Positions 30,914 to 39,388 of a stretch of DNA of 64,000 bases are shown piece after piece. Location: contig NZ_JAUNXR010000004.1 in NCBI RefSeq assembly GCF_030539665.1, forward strand, positions 1 to 64,000. Reading direction: 5' to 3'. The notes under the pieces were generated by a model. The model was not told the DNA's origin. It made no database searches and saw only the letters and a program-made list of their open reading frames with translations. The first letter of the stretch is position 1. Each line of letters begins with the position of its first letter. A program made the position numbers and the translations under genes. This DNA is from Methanobrevibacter sp. (GTDB lineage: Archaea; Methanobacteriota; Methanobacteria; Methanobacteriales; Methanobacteriaceae).

Positions 30914-31549
30914 ATGAGAGCTAAACAATTGATGGATACAAAATTTGCATATATTCATGCTAATGATGCAGTGGAAGATGTTGCAAAGGTAATGGAAGAA
31001 ATTCGTAGATTCACTTGTCCTGTTGTAGACGAAGACATGAAATTGATAGGTTGGGTAACTTCCTTTGACATTACAAGGGGACTGCGTGAAGGCATAGATA
31101 AAATTTCAGATGTCATGAGTTCCGCTGATGAGGTGGAGACAATAAACGAAAATGCACCGGCAAGATTGGCAGTAATAATGACTGCAGACAATCATTATGT
31201 CGCAGTGCCAGTTTTAAATGACAATAATCAGGTTGTCGGTATTATAAGATCATGCGATATTGTAAAGCTATTGTCAGCACTTTACGATATTAAGGTATCA
31301 AGCATATATGAAGCTATGCAAAAGCAGCTCAAGGGAGTAAGCTGGGAAGACTTAATGGAAGCTTCCGCTGCAGTTTCCAGAAGGGCTACTGGAAGAAAAA
31401 TCACTCCTGAGGAATATGAAAACAACATAAACAATTCAACATTCGGTGAAGCTATTTGGGCAACTGGAGGTCTTGAAAACTTCTTCGCAGGCTTGATTTC
31501 TGTTGGTGAATTAGTTTTAGCACGTCGTGTTGGAAGAGCGAGAAAATAA
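30914..31549 (+). CDS. CBS-domain protein linked to eha
   Basis: Residues 1-120 form a pair of CBS domains (KQLMDTKFAYIHANDAVEDV; ISDVMSSADEVETI), which usually bind adenine nucleotides or SAM and act as sensors. The C-terminal 90 residues are not a domain I recognise (WEDLMEASAAVSRRATGRKI). ATG at 30914 is preferred to 30905 because GAGGAGG lies nine bases before it. It may tune Eha activity to energy state; that is inference from position. Confidence 0.85.
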   Translation: MRAKQLMDTKFAYIHANDAVEDVAKVMEEIRRFTCPVVDEDMKLIGWVTSFDITRGLREGIDKISDVMSSADEVETINENAPARLAVIMTADNHYVAVPVLNDNNQVVGIIRSCDIVKLLSALYDIKVSSIYEAMQKQLKGVSWEDLMEASAAVSRRATGRKITPEEYENNINNSTFGEAIWATGGLENFFAGLISVGELVLARRVGRARK

Positions 31550-31577
31550 TTATTTTACCTTTTTAGGAAGTTTTAAT

Positions 31578-32702
31578 GTGGTAGATGGAAAAATTTTAGA
31601 AAAGCAAAATCAATTGATTGAATTGGTATCTAACTTTTGTGATGAGGAGTTAGACGAAGGATATAAAAACGCATCCATATCTTTAATTGAAAAAATGGGT
31701 GAAATGGAAGATGTTCCTTTCAAAAGAGGAAAGCTTGAAATCTGGGCAAGCGGAATAATCAACGCTTTAGGCCAGATCAATTCCCTTTTTGACAAGGATT
31801 TAGAGTTTAATAAAACTCCTGATGACATTTGCAATTATTTCCAGACCAAAAAACCTACTGTATCTCAAAAATCAAAACTAATTAGGGACATGTTTGATTT
31901 GGATGAGGACGGAAAAGAATTTTTAATAGGTGATGATGTTGAAACAGAAAGTTCATCAGATTCAGATTCTGAAGGTTTGTTGGTTCCTGCTGACAATGAG
32001 GATGGTCTTGATGACCTTTATAAGGAAATGGTTGGAAAATCCATTAGTATAGCTGATAAGGAAGATGTTGCAGGTTTGAACGAATCAGATTATGGTGTTG
32101 GCAATTACCATAGTAATTTCAGTTCGTTGGAGGAGTATGAATTTGCAATTGATCATTTCAAGGAAATGAAAGGTGAAGATTATTTCGCTGAAAACAAGGG
32201 CAAGTTTTGGCAGCTTTTAGAAACAAGGTATTTCATGCAGAACGTAATGGATTATGCAAATTTACTTTGGCGTGTTGGTAGAAAGCAGGATGCTGTTGTT
32301 AATTTGGAATATCTTCTTGAATTAAATCCTGGGGATCATCAGGGAGTTAGGGACCTTTTAATTAACTATCTCATTAATTTGAATAGGTTGGATGAAGCTG
32401 AAAAGTTAATCAATCTTTATGATTTTGAATCTACTGCAAACTGGGACTATTCAAAATTGTTGATAGCTATTAAAAATAAGGAAGGCAAGGATGTCATTCG
32501 CGAATTGTATGATGATGCGTTTTCCAACAATCATCATGTGGTTGATTTCATCCTCTCTAAAAAGCAGTTTGGGGAATGTCCTAGAACCTATGTTCTTGGG
32601 GATGAAAACGAAGCTATTGTTTACATGTTCCTGTCCGAAAACAATTGGAAAGACAAGAAGGCTTTAAAGACTCTAAAGAAATTGTCTAAAAACAAGTTTT
32701 AG
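31578..32702 (+). CDS. DUF6398-like plus TPR-type protein
   Basis: The N-terminal 110 residues (KRGKLEIWASGIINALGQIN; PTVSQKSKLIRDMF) resemble DUF6398. An acidic, serine-rich linker follows (about residues 125-160), then helical repeats with a TPR look (WRVGRKQDAVVNLEYLLELNPGD). GTG at 31578 is chosen, with AGGA nine bases upstream; starts inside the CBS gene lack a signal. Function unknown; it ends the eha-linked gene run. Confidence 0.75.
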   Translation: MVDGKILEKQNQLIELVSNFCDEELDEGYKNASISLIEKMGEMEDVPFKRGKLEIWASGIINALGQINSLFDKDLEFNKTPDDICNYFQTKKPTVSQKSKLIRDMFDLDEDGKEFLIGDDVETESSSDSDSEGLLVPADNEDGLDDLYKEMVGKSISIADKEDVAGLNESDYGVGNYHSNFSSLEEYEFAIDHFKEMKGEDYFAENKGKFWQLLETRYFMQNVMDYANLLWRVGRKQDAVVNLEYLLELNPGDHQGVRDLLINYLINLNRLDEAEKLINLYDFESTANWDYSKLLIAIKNKEGKDVIRELYDDAFSNNHHVVDFILSKKQFGECPRTYVLGDENEAIVYMFLSENNWKDKKALKTLKKLSKNKF

Positions 32703-32722
32703 ATTCATTTCTTCTATTTCGG

Positions 32723-32754
32723 ATATTGGTTTGAATTTAAGGTTCCACCAATAT
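32723..32754 (+). terminator. Inverted repeat downstream of the eha run, possible transcript end
   Basis: ATATTGGT and ACCAATAT pair perfectly across a 16-base loop, 20 bases after the last eha-linked gene, and a pyrimidine-rich tract follows. It could stabilise or end the long transcript. Confidence 0.4.
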
Positions 32755-32793
32755 TTCTTCCAATTTTAATTTTTGAAACTAATTTATCGAAAA

Positions 32794-32842
32794 CTTTATA
32801 TATGTCAATAAACTAATAGTATGTAATCGGTCGAAAGCCGAT
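32794..32842 (+). promoter_or_regulatory. TATA box followed by a short hairpin
   Basis: CTTTATATATG at 32793-32803 is a TATA candidate. About 27 bases downstream lies a six-base-pair hairpin (32826-32842, ATCGGT-CGAAA-GCCGAT with one G-T pair) at the expected transcript start. No coding region of size follows, so a non-coding transcript is possible. Confidence 0.35.
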
Positions 32843-32928
32843 TTGATTATATGTGATATTGGTTGTGATGTAATATTTTAACCACAAAATAACAACATTT
32901 ATATAATATTAAACACATATATTATAAT

Positions 32929-33044
32929 GTAGGCGATTGCTTCCTACTGATTTTGTAGATGTCTAATTTATGCTAAAGATATTATGACCTGACGTAATAG
33001 ATGATGAACAGCTTTCAAGAACAATCAACGATTTATTTTTTTTT
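32929..33044 (+). ncRNA. Candidate small non-coding RNA
   Basis: A second TATA box (32898-32908, TTTATATAATA) predicts a start near 32930. The predicted RNA starts with a hairpin (GTAGG...CCTAC, 32929-32947) and ends at a run of nine T bases (33036-33044), about 116 bases. It contains no long open frame. No known RNA family was recognised. Confidence 0.35.
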
Positions 33045-33164
33045 AAACAAATGTTGTTTTTTGGCTGTTTTGGCTTTGAACTGATTTGTAATGATGTGTT
33101 AGCTTGGCTCATCGTTAAAATCAGGCGAATTGGACATGGTGAGTAAATAAAATTTAAAGATACA

Positions 33165-33344
33165 ATGTCAATCTATAATACCCACATTCAAAAACAGAAC
33201 GAAGTCCTTTGTATTGTTGCAAACTCAATAGGTTATTTTCATGTAATGTCTGAAAACGTTCCTTCCCTTAAGGATTATAATGCGGAGCTTTCCAGATACA
33301 TGTGGACCCTTAACCTTGTTGATTTAAGGAATATGGAATCCTAA
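33165..33344 (+). CDS. Small hypothetical protein, doubtful
   Basis: A 59-codon frame begins MSIYNTHIQK and ends LVDLRNMES. The codon choice looks coding-like and the length exceeds chance in this AT-rich sequence, but there is no clear ribosome-binding site. It may be a genuine small gene or a remnant. It lies 60 bases before the TFB gene. Confidence 0.35.
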   Translation: MSIYNTHIQKQNEVLCIVANSIGYFHVMSENVPSLKDYNAELSRYMWTLNLVDLRNMES

Positions 33345-33405
33345 CCTTTTATTTTTTTATTAGGCATGGTGTTAATTGAAATTTTTTCATGATAGAGGAT
33401 AGAAA

Positions 33406-34392
33406 ATGGTTTTAGATGCAAAAAGTATTTCAAGGTATTCAACTGATAAATCAAATAAGAGAATTATGCAAGAGAATGTTTATGAAAACAACCGCAAAAA
33501 ATGTCCTGATTGCGGATCTGAAAATCTGTATGCTGATGGCAGAAAGGCTGAGGTCTTTTGCTTGTCCTGCGGTTGTGTTTTGGATGAAAATATTATGGAT
33601 CAGGGTCCTGACAAGAGATCATATTTTTCTTATGACGCAAAGACAAATTCCAGATGGGGAGCTCCAACCTCCGGTAGAACTCATGACAGGGGAATGTCCA
33701 CCACTATTGGCAATCTGACTCGAGATGCAAATGGGAGGACAATTCCTGCAGCCAATAGGGCCAAGTTTTTCCGCTTAAGAAAATGGAATAACAGATGCAG
33801 AGTCTCCAATGGAAGGGAACGCAATCTGGCTGTGGCCCTCTCTCAGCTTGACAGATGTTCCTCTAATCTAAGCCTTCCGAAAAGCATACGTGAGGATGCA
33901 TCTTCAATATATCGCCAGGCTTTTGACAATAATTTGATTCGAGGTAGAAAAATCGAGGAGGTTGTTGCAGCTTCAATTTATGCGGCTTGCAGAAGATGTG
34001 GAGTTCCAAGAACTTTAAATGAGATTTCTGAAGTTTCATCACTTTCAAGAAAACAGATCGGGCGCAATTACAGGCACCTATCAGGCAAATTGAATCTGAA
34101 TGTAAATCCGAGTTCGCCTAAGGATTATGTTCCAAGATTTGCAAGCAGTCTTGAACTGTCCGGTGAAATTCAGGCAAAAACCATGGATCTGATTCAAAAG
34201 GCTTCAGACAAGGGGTTGCTTACTGGGAGAGGCCCTGCAGGTATTGCTGCTGCTGCGTTGTATGTTGTATGCAATTTAATGGGTGAGAGAAGAACTCAAA
34301 GGGAAATAGCGGAAATAGCTGGAGTTACTGAAGTCACCATAAGAAATCGCTACAGGGAATTGTCAGAAGTTTCATTGGGAATCTCTATATGA
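33406..34392 (+). CDS. tfb: Transcription initiation factor B (divergent TFB paralog)
   Basis: TFB recruits RNA polymerase to TBP at archaeal promoters. The N-terminal zinc ribbon is CPDCGSENLY...CLSCGCVLD, the B-finger/linker follows, and two cyclin repeats occupy residues 130-328 (ASIYAACRRCGVPRTLNEIS; AAALYVVCNLMGERRTQREIA; the last helix VTEVTIRNRYRELS). Compared with the usual methanogen TFB from memory, the B-linker (RSYFSYDAKTNSRWGAP) diverges from the common acidic version and a 25-residue N-terminal extension is present. It may be a second, specialised TFB. Confidence 0.93.
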   Translation: MVLDAKSISRYSTDKSNKRIMQENVYENNRKKCPDCGSENLYADGRKAEVFCLSCGCVLDENIMDQGPDKRSYFSYDAKTNSRWGAPTSGRTHDRGMSTTIGNLTRDANGRTIPAANRAKFFRLRKWNNRCRVSNGRERNLAVALSQLDRCSSNLSLPKSIREDASSIYRQAFDNNLIRGRKIEEVVAASIYAACRRCGVPRTLNEISEVSSLSRKQIGRNYRHLSGKLNLNVNPSSPKDYVPRFASSLELSGEIQAKTMDLIQKASDKGLLTGRGPAGIAAAALYVVCNLMGERRTQREIAEIAGVTEVTIRNRYRELSEVSLGISI

Positions 34393-34479
34393 TTCCTTCT
34401 TTTTTTTTAGCTATTTATGTTCATCTAAGGAATTTTTGATGAAAATGAATTTTGTAAGGAATTGGAATTGGGAGGATTT

Positions 34480-34866
34480 TTATCCGTACCCAAATGTCGC
34501 TATGTTCCCTTTAGGGTCGTAAATCCTGAAATAGCCGTCCTCATAGCTGACCCTTTTGTATCCCTCACCATAATATTCTGTTGAAACAGGCTTTACAGGT
34601 AATTCCCTGTCGGAATAGGACTGTGTCTTTTCATTCCAAACCTTGTCTGATGATTGTGAGCTGGATTTGGAACTTGATGTGCTCTGCTGTGAAGTTTCGC
34701 TTACTGCATCTTCAGTTATGTTTTTAATCGGTTCTGTTGCATTTGTCGTGTTGTCAATAGCTTCAACAGCAGCATTGTTTTCATTTGAAATTATCAATGC
34801 TCCTGCAACTATGCAACAGCCGACGATGACGGCTGCCGCAATTATTATCATTTCATTGGTTTTCAT
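34480..34866 (-). CDS. Membrane-anchored small surface protein, paralog A
   Basis: The 128-residue protein starts MKTNEMIIIA and has a single N-terminal hydrophobic helix containing GCCIVAGALI, then a Ser/Thr/Asn-rich linker and a Tyr/Gly-rich C-terminal domain (GYKRVSYEDGYFRIYDPKG). A TATA-like box at 34889-34899 predicts a start at the ATG itself, so the transcript is probably leaderless and the longer frame to 34911 is wrong. It is paralogous to the protein at 37834. Function unknown; probably exposed outside the membrane. Confidence 0.75.
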   Translation of the reverse strand: MKTNEMIIIAAAVIVGCCIVAGALIISNENNAAVEAIDNTTNATEPIKNITEDAVSETSQQSTSSSKSSSQSSDKVWNEKTQSYSDRELPVKPVSTEYYGEGYKRVSYEDGYFRIYDPKGNIATFGYG

Positions 34867-34970
34867 GGTACTATTTCTGTTAGCACATGATATATAATTG
34901 GCCCTTTTCACAACATTTAATTACTTTTTCCGACCAATGATATTACATATAGTACATATCGGTGATATTT

Positions 34971-35804
34971 ATGGGTGAAGACTTATTGTTAAAAAACACT
35001 ATCGAAAAGGTCAAGGACTTTTTGAGTGATGAAATAAAAGAGATAACTGTTGAAAGGGCAGTGATAGGCCTGTTTTTTACAGGGGTTAAGCTAAATGTTG
35101 GCGAGGGAGGTGTCTGTTTTACACCAATTAAGGAAATTCCTGAAGCCGTTTGTTGTCCAAGTTCAGCCAGGGCAATGCCAATGTCAGGTAAGCTAAGTGG
35201 GAGAGGTGTTGAAAAGTACTTGAAGGATATTTTCAGTGGAAACATAATGCGTAGGACTTTGGGAATAGCTACTTTAAATGCGCTTAGTGCTTATTGCTGG
35301 AGCAAGGGTATTGATAGAAACTATGAAATAATTGAAGGAAAAGATGCATTTGATGATATTGTTTTTGAAAATGGTGAAAAAACTGTAGTTGTAGGTGCAT
35401 TGGTTCCTGTTTTAAGAACACTTATTGCAGGAAATCATGATTTCAGAGTTCTTGAGATGGATGCATCAACACTTAAGGGTAAGGAATTGGATCATTTTTC
35501 ACCTTCACAGGACTATCCTCTTTATGTTCCTGAAGCAGATCACATTATAATAACGGGGGTTACAATTCTAAACGATACATTGATGGATATCTTGAAGGAA
35601 GCTAAACCGGGGGCGGAGATTCTGGTAACAGGTCCTACAGCAAGCATGCTTCCAGACGCGTTCTTTGACGAGGGAGTGACTGCAATGGGCGGAATATTGG
35701 TTACCAAACCTGATGAATTGCTTGATGTAATTTCAGAAGGCGGTTCAGGTTATCATTTCTTTGGAAAATCTGCTGAACGTCTTGTTATTAGGAAGAATGA
35801 ATAA
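34971..35804 (+). CDS. DUF4213/DUF364 protein (putative heavy-metal chelatase-like)
   Basis: The N-terminal domain resembles DUF4213 (VIGLFFTGVKLNVGEGGVCF; CCPSSARAMPMSGKL) and the C-terminal Rossmann-like domain resembles DUF364 (ITGVTILNDTLMDILK; VTGPTASMLPDAFF). The family is annotated as putative heavy-metal chelation but has no firm function. ATG at 34971 is used with GGTGAT just before it. It stands alone. Confidence 0.8.
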   Translation: MGEDLLLKNTIEKVKDFLSDEIKEITVERAVIGLFFTGVKLNVGEGGVCFTPIKEIPEAVCCPSSARAMPMSGKLSGRGVEKYLKDIFSGNIMRRTLGIATLNALSAYCWSKGIDRNYEIIEGKDAFDDIVFENGEKTVVVGALVPVLRTLIAGNHDFRVLEMDASTLKGKELDHFSPSQDYPLYVPEADHIIITGVTILNDTLMDILKEAKPGAEILVTGPTASMLPDAFFDEGVTAMGGILVTKPDELLDVISEGGSGYHFFGKSAERLVIRKNE

Positions 35805-35832
35805 TTTCTTCCATTTTCTTATTTTAACACAA

Positions 35833-35842
35833 TTTTTATATA
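35833..35842 (+). promoter_or_regulatory. TATA box of a probably leaderless gene
   Basis: TTTTTATATA is centred about 25 bases before the ATG at 35863, so transcription should begin at or next to the start codon. Confidence 0.5.
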
Positions 35843-35862
35843 CTATTTAATAACAAAATAGT

Positions 35863-36168
35863 ATGTTAGAAATAATTAGTATAATATTGTTCATAGCTCA
35901 AATCATAATATCCTTTTTATTGATTTACGAAGCTTTGAAGAACAAGGGTGAAAACTATATTCTTACAGTAATGGCAGGTATTGCATTTTTACTATTGGGA
36001 TTATGCGGATTGTTTATAAACGTTTATATGGCTGTGATTTTGGTAGTTTTCATGATTGCATATTCAATATTGATAATCAGAGCTAAAAATGTAATGAAAT
36101 GGGATTTGATCATTTATGTTGCCATATTATTGCTTGCAATAGCTAGGGAAGCTATCATATTATTTTAA
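35863..36168 (+). CDS. Small multi-helix membrane protein
   Basis: The 101 residues consist of four hydrophobic segments with a short charged loop (EALKNKGENY). I recognise no family. The promoter geometry suggests a leaderless mRNA. Its stop overlaps the end of the convergent azlD gene by four bases. Confidence 0.75.
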   Translation: MLEIISIILFIAQIIISFLLIYEALKNKGENYILTVMAGIAFLLLGLCGLFINVYMAVILVVFMIAYSILIIRAKNVMKWDLIIYVAILLLAIAREAIILF

Positions 36169-36497
36169 ACAAAGACCAATTGGATGAGAACCATATAAAC
36201 AGCAGTTCCTCCAACAATGCTTAAAATAATGTTTTCTTTCCAATACTGCAACACAGCTACAATTGCACAAGCTAAAGCTTCTGGAATTCCAAAGGGGGAA
36301 GTTACAATCGAAACTGTACGTAAACAGTAAATTATGAGCATTGCTATGATTGCCTCTGGCAAAATGTCACCAAGATAAAGGATGATTTTAGGAGTTTTTT
36401 CAGGGTCGTGGAAAATCAAAAATGGAGTTTCCCTTAATAGGATTGTTACAATTGACATTATGGCAATAGCTATTGCTGCCATCATCGGTTCATTCAC
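36165..36497 (-). CDS. azlD: AzlD-family branched-chain amino acid export subunit
   Basis: AzlD is the small partner of AzlC in a two-protein exporter of branched-chain amino acids and analogs. Four helices with the RETPFLIF segment near residue 25 are typical. GTG at 36497 is chosen because GGAGGAG is six bases upstream; ATG at 36485 or 36482 would be too far from that site. It overlaps azlC by eight bases. Confidence 0.85.
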   Translation of the reverse strand: MNEPMMAAIAIAIMSIVTILLRETPFLIFHDPEKTPKIILYLGDILPEAIIAMLIIYCLRTVSIVTSPFGIPEALACAIVAVLQYWKENIILSIVGGTAVYMVLIQLVFV

Positions 36498-37191
36498 AGA
36501 CCTCTCCTCCAACATTTTCTAGTTTTTCACGGAACAATAGCAATGCAAATGTAATCATAAGCATGGCAGGTATGAGAAATCCTTCGCTACCGAATATTAT
36601 TAAGCAGACAACAGAGCATGCTATGCCGATAATGGCAGGAATGTGGTTGTCTGTGGCTTTCCATTGTGACACAAAGGCAGCTACGAAAATTGCAGTCATC
36701 GAAAATTCAATTCCGGAACTGTTGAAGGGCAAGATTTCTCCCAGAAGGTTCCCTATAATCCCTCCAACAATCCAATAGCACTGATTGAACATTGAAAGGA
36801 AAAAACGATATTCGTGCTTGTTGGTACCTTCAGGATAATGCCCGTCACATAATAGTGAATAAGTTTCATCAGTTAAAGCGAATGCAAGATAGGCCTTCTT
36901 TTTTCCAGCTCCTCTATACTCCTTAATCATTGAAATGCTGTAGAATAAATGGCGAGCGTTAACTGCAAATGATGTTATGATGATGTTTATTATTCCTGCC
37001 CCTCCTGCTATGAGGCCCACTCCAACATATTGCAATGCACCTGCATATATCAGAACTGACATTGCAAAGGCCCAGAGAACACCATAACCTGCATCACGAA
37101 GTAGAACACCAAAACCAATTCCCAAAAGTAGATATCCTGCCATTATTGGAATGGATGTTTTAAACGCTTCTTTAACTGCAGTTTTTCTCAT
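36490..37191 (-). CDS. azlC: AzlC-family branched-chain amino acid permease
   Basis: AzlC is the large subunit of the exporter. The N-terminal signature PIMAGYLLLGIGFGVLLRDAG and the following YAGALQYVGVGLIAGG, NARHLFYSI and ALTDETYSL segments are diagnostic. The length of 233 residues is normal. It has its own short upstream region and overlaps azlD. Confidence 0.92.
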   Translation of the reverse strand: MRKTAVKEAFKTSIPIMAGYLLLGIGFGVLLRDAGYGVLWAFAMSVLIYAGALQYVGVGLIAGGAGIINIIITSFAVNARHLFYSISMIKEYRGAGKKKAYLAFALTDETYSLLCDGHYPEGTNKHEYRFFLSMFNQCYWIVGGIIGNLLGEILPFNSSGIEFSMTAIFVAAFVSQWKATDNHIPAIIGIACSVVCLIIFGSEGFLIPAMLMITFALLLFREKLENVGGEVCE

Positions 37192-37238
37192 GATTCACCA
37201 AATAAAGGAAGTTTTTATATTGAAAAATATGAATTGAT

Positions 37239-37736
37239 TTATTTTTTATTGCTTTCCATTATGGAATGAACGCTTTCGATGAAGCCAATTTCATCTTTCA
37301 AGTATTTGGAATCTTCCTCTGCAATTATCTGCTTGCATAATTCCATTGTTTCTTGATAGGCCTCTTCATTCTCTTGTTCAAGATATAATGTTAACTTGGC
37401 TATTATTGCCTCATCCTTCCTGTCAGTTCTGTTTTCTATCAATTCATCAAAAATAGCTATTGCATCATCATATTTTCCAATTTCGGTGTAAACCTGACCC
37501 TTCTTAAGTTTTGCATCATTATTTTCAGGATCCAGGCTCAATATTTTGTCATAGCAAATCATTGATTCGTCATTGTGTCCTGTTTCAAACAGTGCAACTC
37601 CCATCAAATCCCATGGCCTGATGTCGGTAGGTTCAATTTCAATGGCCTTTTCGGTTAATTTCAAGACCTTTTCAATGTCATCTTCTCTAAAGTATGCGTG
37701 TTCTGCCTCTTCCATGATTTTGTCGATTTCGCTCAT
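37239..37736 (-). CDS. TPR-repeat protein
   Basis: The 165-residue protein is built of tetratricopeptide-like helices (LTEKAIEIEPTDIRPWDLMG; YDKILSLDPENNDAKLKKGQ; GKYDDAIAIFDELIENR), about three to four repeats. Such proteins act as docking scaffolds. No partner is evident. GAGAG lies just before the ATG. Confidence 0.85.
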   Translation of the reverse strand: MSEIDKIMEEAEHAYFREDDIEKVLKLTEKAIEIEPTDIRPWDLMGVALFETGHNDESMICYDKILSLDPENNDAKLKKGQVYTEIGKYDDAIAIFDELIENRTDRKDEAIIAKLTLYLEQENEEAYQETMELCKQIIAEEDSKYLKDEIGFIESVHSIMESNKK

Positions 37737-37833
37737 CTTGCTCTCTCCTTTATTTGAATATATGATTTATGATTAATATATATCGTTAGTTTTATAATAT
37801 TATGTATACATATTTTACATGAGATTTTAATAA

Positions 37834-38220
37834 ATGAATAACAAACAACTGTTGATAATCGCTGTAGCCATCATTTGTGGCTGTTGCATAATTGCAGGTG
37901 CTCTGGTTTATTCCAGTAGGATGGCTGATGCAAATGCCGCTGCAATTAACAATACTGCAAATTCAAGTGAAGAAATTAAGAATGTAACTGAAGACGTCCA
38001 AACACAGTCTTCAGGCAGCCAATCATCATCCAACGGCAAATCCGGCGACGGCTCCTATAAGGAATGGTCTGACCAGGCAGGAGGATACATTACAATAAAT
38101 GGTTATGATGATTTGGGTAATGGGTACAAATCTTACAATTATAAGGGTTCCGATGGTGTGACCTATTATAATATCTATGATTCAAATGGTCGTGAATGCA
38201 CTGAGGAATACTACAACTAA
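37834..38220 (+). CDS. Membrane-anchored small surface protein, paralog B
   Basis: This 128-residue protein shares with the one at 34480-34866 an N-terminal helix with GCCIIAGALV, the NNTAN/NVTED linker, and a Tyr/Gly-rich C-terminal domain (GYKSYNYKG; YYNIYDSNGRE). A TATA-like box at 37791-37801 leaves a leader of about a dozen bases. It is probably a surface protein; function unknown. Confidence 0.75.
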   Translation: MNNKQLLIIAVAIICGCCIIAGALVYSSRMADANAAAINNTANSSEEIKNVTEDVQTQSSGSQSSSNGKSGDGSYKEWSDQAGGYITINGYDDLGNGYKSYNYKGSDGVTYYNIYDSNGRECTEEYYN

Positions 38221-38354
38221 ATAAAATAACCATCATGTTTATAAATAATCAAAACATATTATTTACTATCGTTAACTTATTAACGATTAACAACTTTTTT
38301 TGGGATGAATTCCCTGGATGTGGCCATTAAGGCTGAACGAAAAGGTGTTTAAAT

Positions 38355-38915
38355 ATGTCAATGTATAAATATATTAGAGATGCATGGAAAAACCCAGATG
38401 AGTCCTACGTACGTGAACTCATGTGGCAAAGAGCTCCTAAATGGAGAAGAGAAAAAGCTGTTCAAAGAATTGACAGACCAACTAGAGTAGACAGAGCTAG
38501 AAGCTTAGGATACAGAGCTAAAAAAGGTTTTGTTTTAGTAAGAACTAGAGTAAGACGTGGTGGAAGAAGAAAATCACGTTTCAAACATGGTCGTAGGCCT
38601 AAAAGAATGGGTGTAAACAAAATTACTCAAGCTAAATCTATTCAAAGAATAGCTGAAGAACGTGTAGCTAAAAAATATCCAAACTTAGAAGTTTTAAACT
38701 CCTACTGGGTATGGGCTGACGGTAAATATAAATATTATGAAGTAATTTTAGTTGATCCACAAAGTCCTTCCATTGTTAACGATAAAAAGATCAATTGGAT
38801 CTGTTCCAACAAACACACTAACAGAGCTCTTAGAGGTTTGACTAGTGCTGGACACAAAGGACGTGGATACAAAAGCAAAGGAAAAGGTAGTGAACAAGCA
38901 AGAAGACAAGGTTAG
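38355..38915 (+). CDS. rpl15e: Ribosomal protein eL15 (L15e)
   Basis: This large-subunit protein is universal in archaea and eukaryotes. [12 protein letters not shown] at the N-terminus, the basic [20 protein letters not shown] segment (about residues 62-81) and the final [20 protein letters not shown] are diagnostic. AAAAGGTG precedes the ATG; ATG at 38361 is a near alternative. The upstream region holds an inverted repeat (CGTTAA-CTTA-TTAACG) near 38271-38286. It is followed by an RNA-binding protein. Confidence 0.97.
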   Translation: MSMYKYIRDAWKNPDESYVRELMWQRAPKWRREKAVQRIDRPTRVDRARSLGYRAKKGFVLVRTRVRRGGRRKSRFKHGRRPKRMGVNKITQAKSIQRIAEERVAKKYPNLEVLNSYWVWADGKYKYYEVILVDPQSPSIVNDKKINWICSNKHTNRALRGLTSAGHKGRGYKSKGKGSEQARRQG

Positions 38916-38968
38916 TCTTCTTTCCTACATTTTTTCTTTTTTTTAAATAAACTTTTTTTCTGATTAAA

Positions 38969-39388
38969 ATGATACACAACATTCGTTTTCGTGAGTTCGT
39001 CTATGAAGATGAGGATTTGGATGAACTTAAACAGGCAATACTTAATATCTTTCCCGATGCTGAAATAGAGGTTGAAGAAGCTGAAGGAATGACTGAAAAT
39101 AAAATTCTGATTTTATCTGGCGTTATTGATAAAAAAAGACAGACCAAAGAATTTTTCAACAAGCTATTGGAACTTGATGATGAGATTTTGGACAAGCTTG
39201 TGGATGATCTTGACAGAAAGGTTGATGAGAATGGTAACCTTTTCTTAAGACTTTCAAAGGAAGATGCTGTTGATGAGAAGATGACCATTGTGGATTCTGG
39301 AGATTCAATTCACTTAAAAATCAAAATCGCCGCATATCCTGCAAAGAAGGATGTGGCCATTAAAAAGTTAAAAGAAGCTATTGAATAA
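38969..39388 (+). CDS. RNA-binding protein, COG1325/DUF54 (exosome-associated)
   Basis: The 139-residue protein (MIHNIRFREFVYEDED; ILSGVIDKKRQTKEFFNKL; DSIHLKIKIAAYPAKK) resembles the archaeal RNA-binding family COG1325, which commonly sits next to rpl15e. A role in RNA processing is inferred from that linkage. No clear ribosome-binding site is seen; the ATG lies about 50 bases after a T-tract. Confidence 0.8.
   Translation: MIHNIRFREFVYEDEDLDELKQAILNIFPDAEIEVEEAEGMTENKILILSGVIDKKRQTKEFFNKLLELDDEILDKLVDDLDRKVDENGNLFLRLSKEDAVDEKMTIVDSGDSIHLKIKIAAYPAKKDVAIKKLKEAIE

Noticed and set aside
32947-33007. C/D-box small RNA (CTGA at 32989, ATGATGA at 33001)
   Set aside because: The order and spacing of boxes do not fit C-D'-C'-D, and no closing D box follows within reach.
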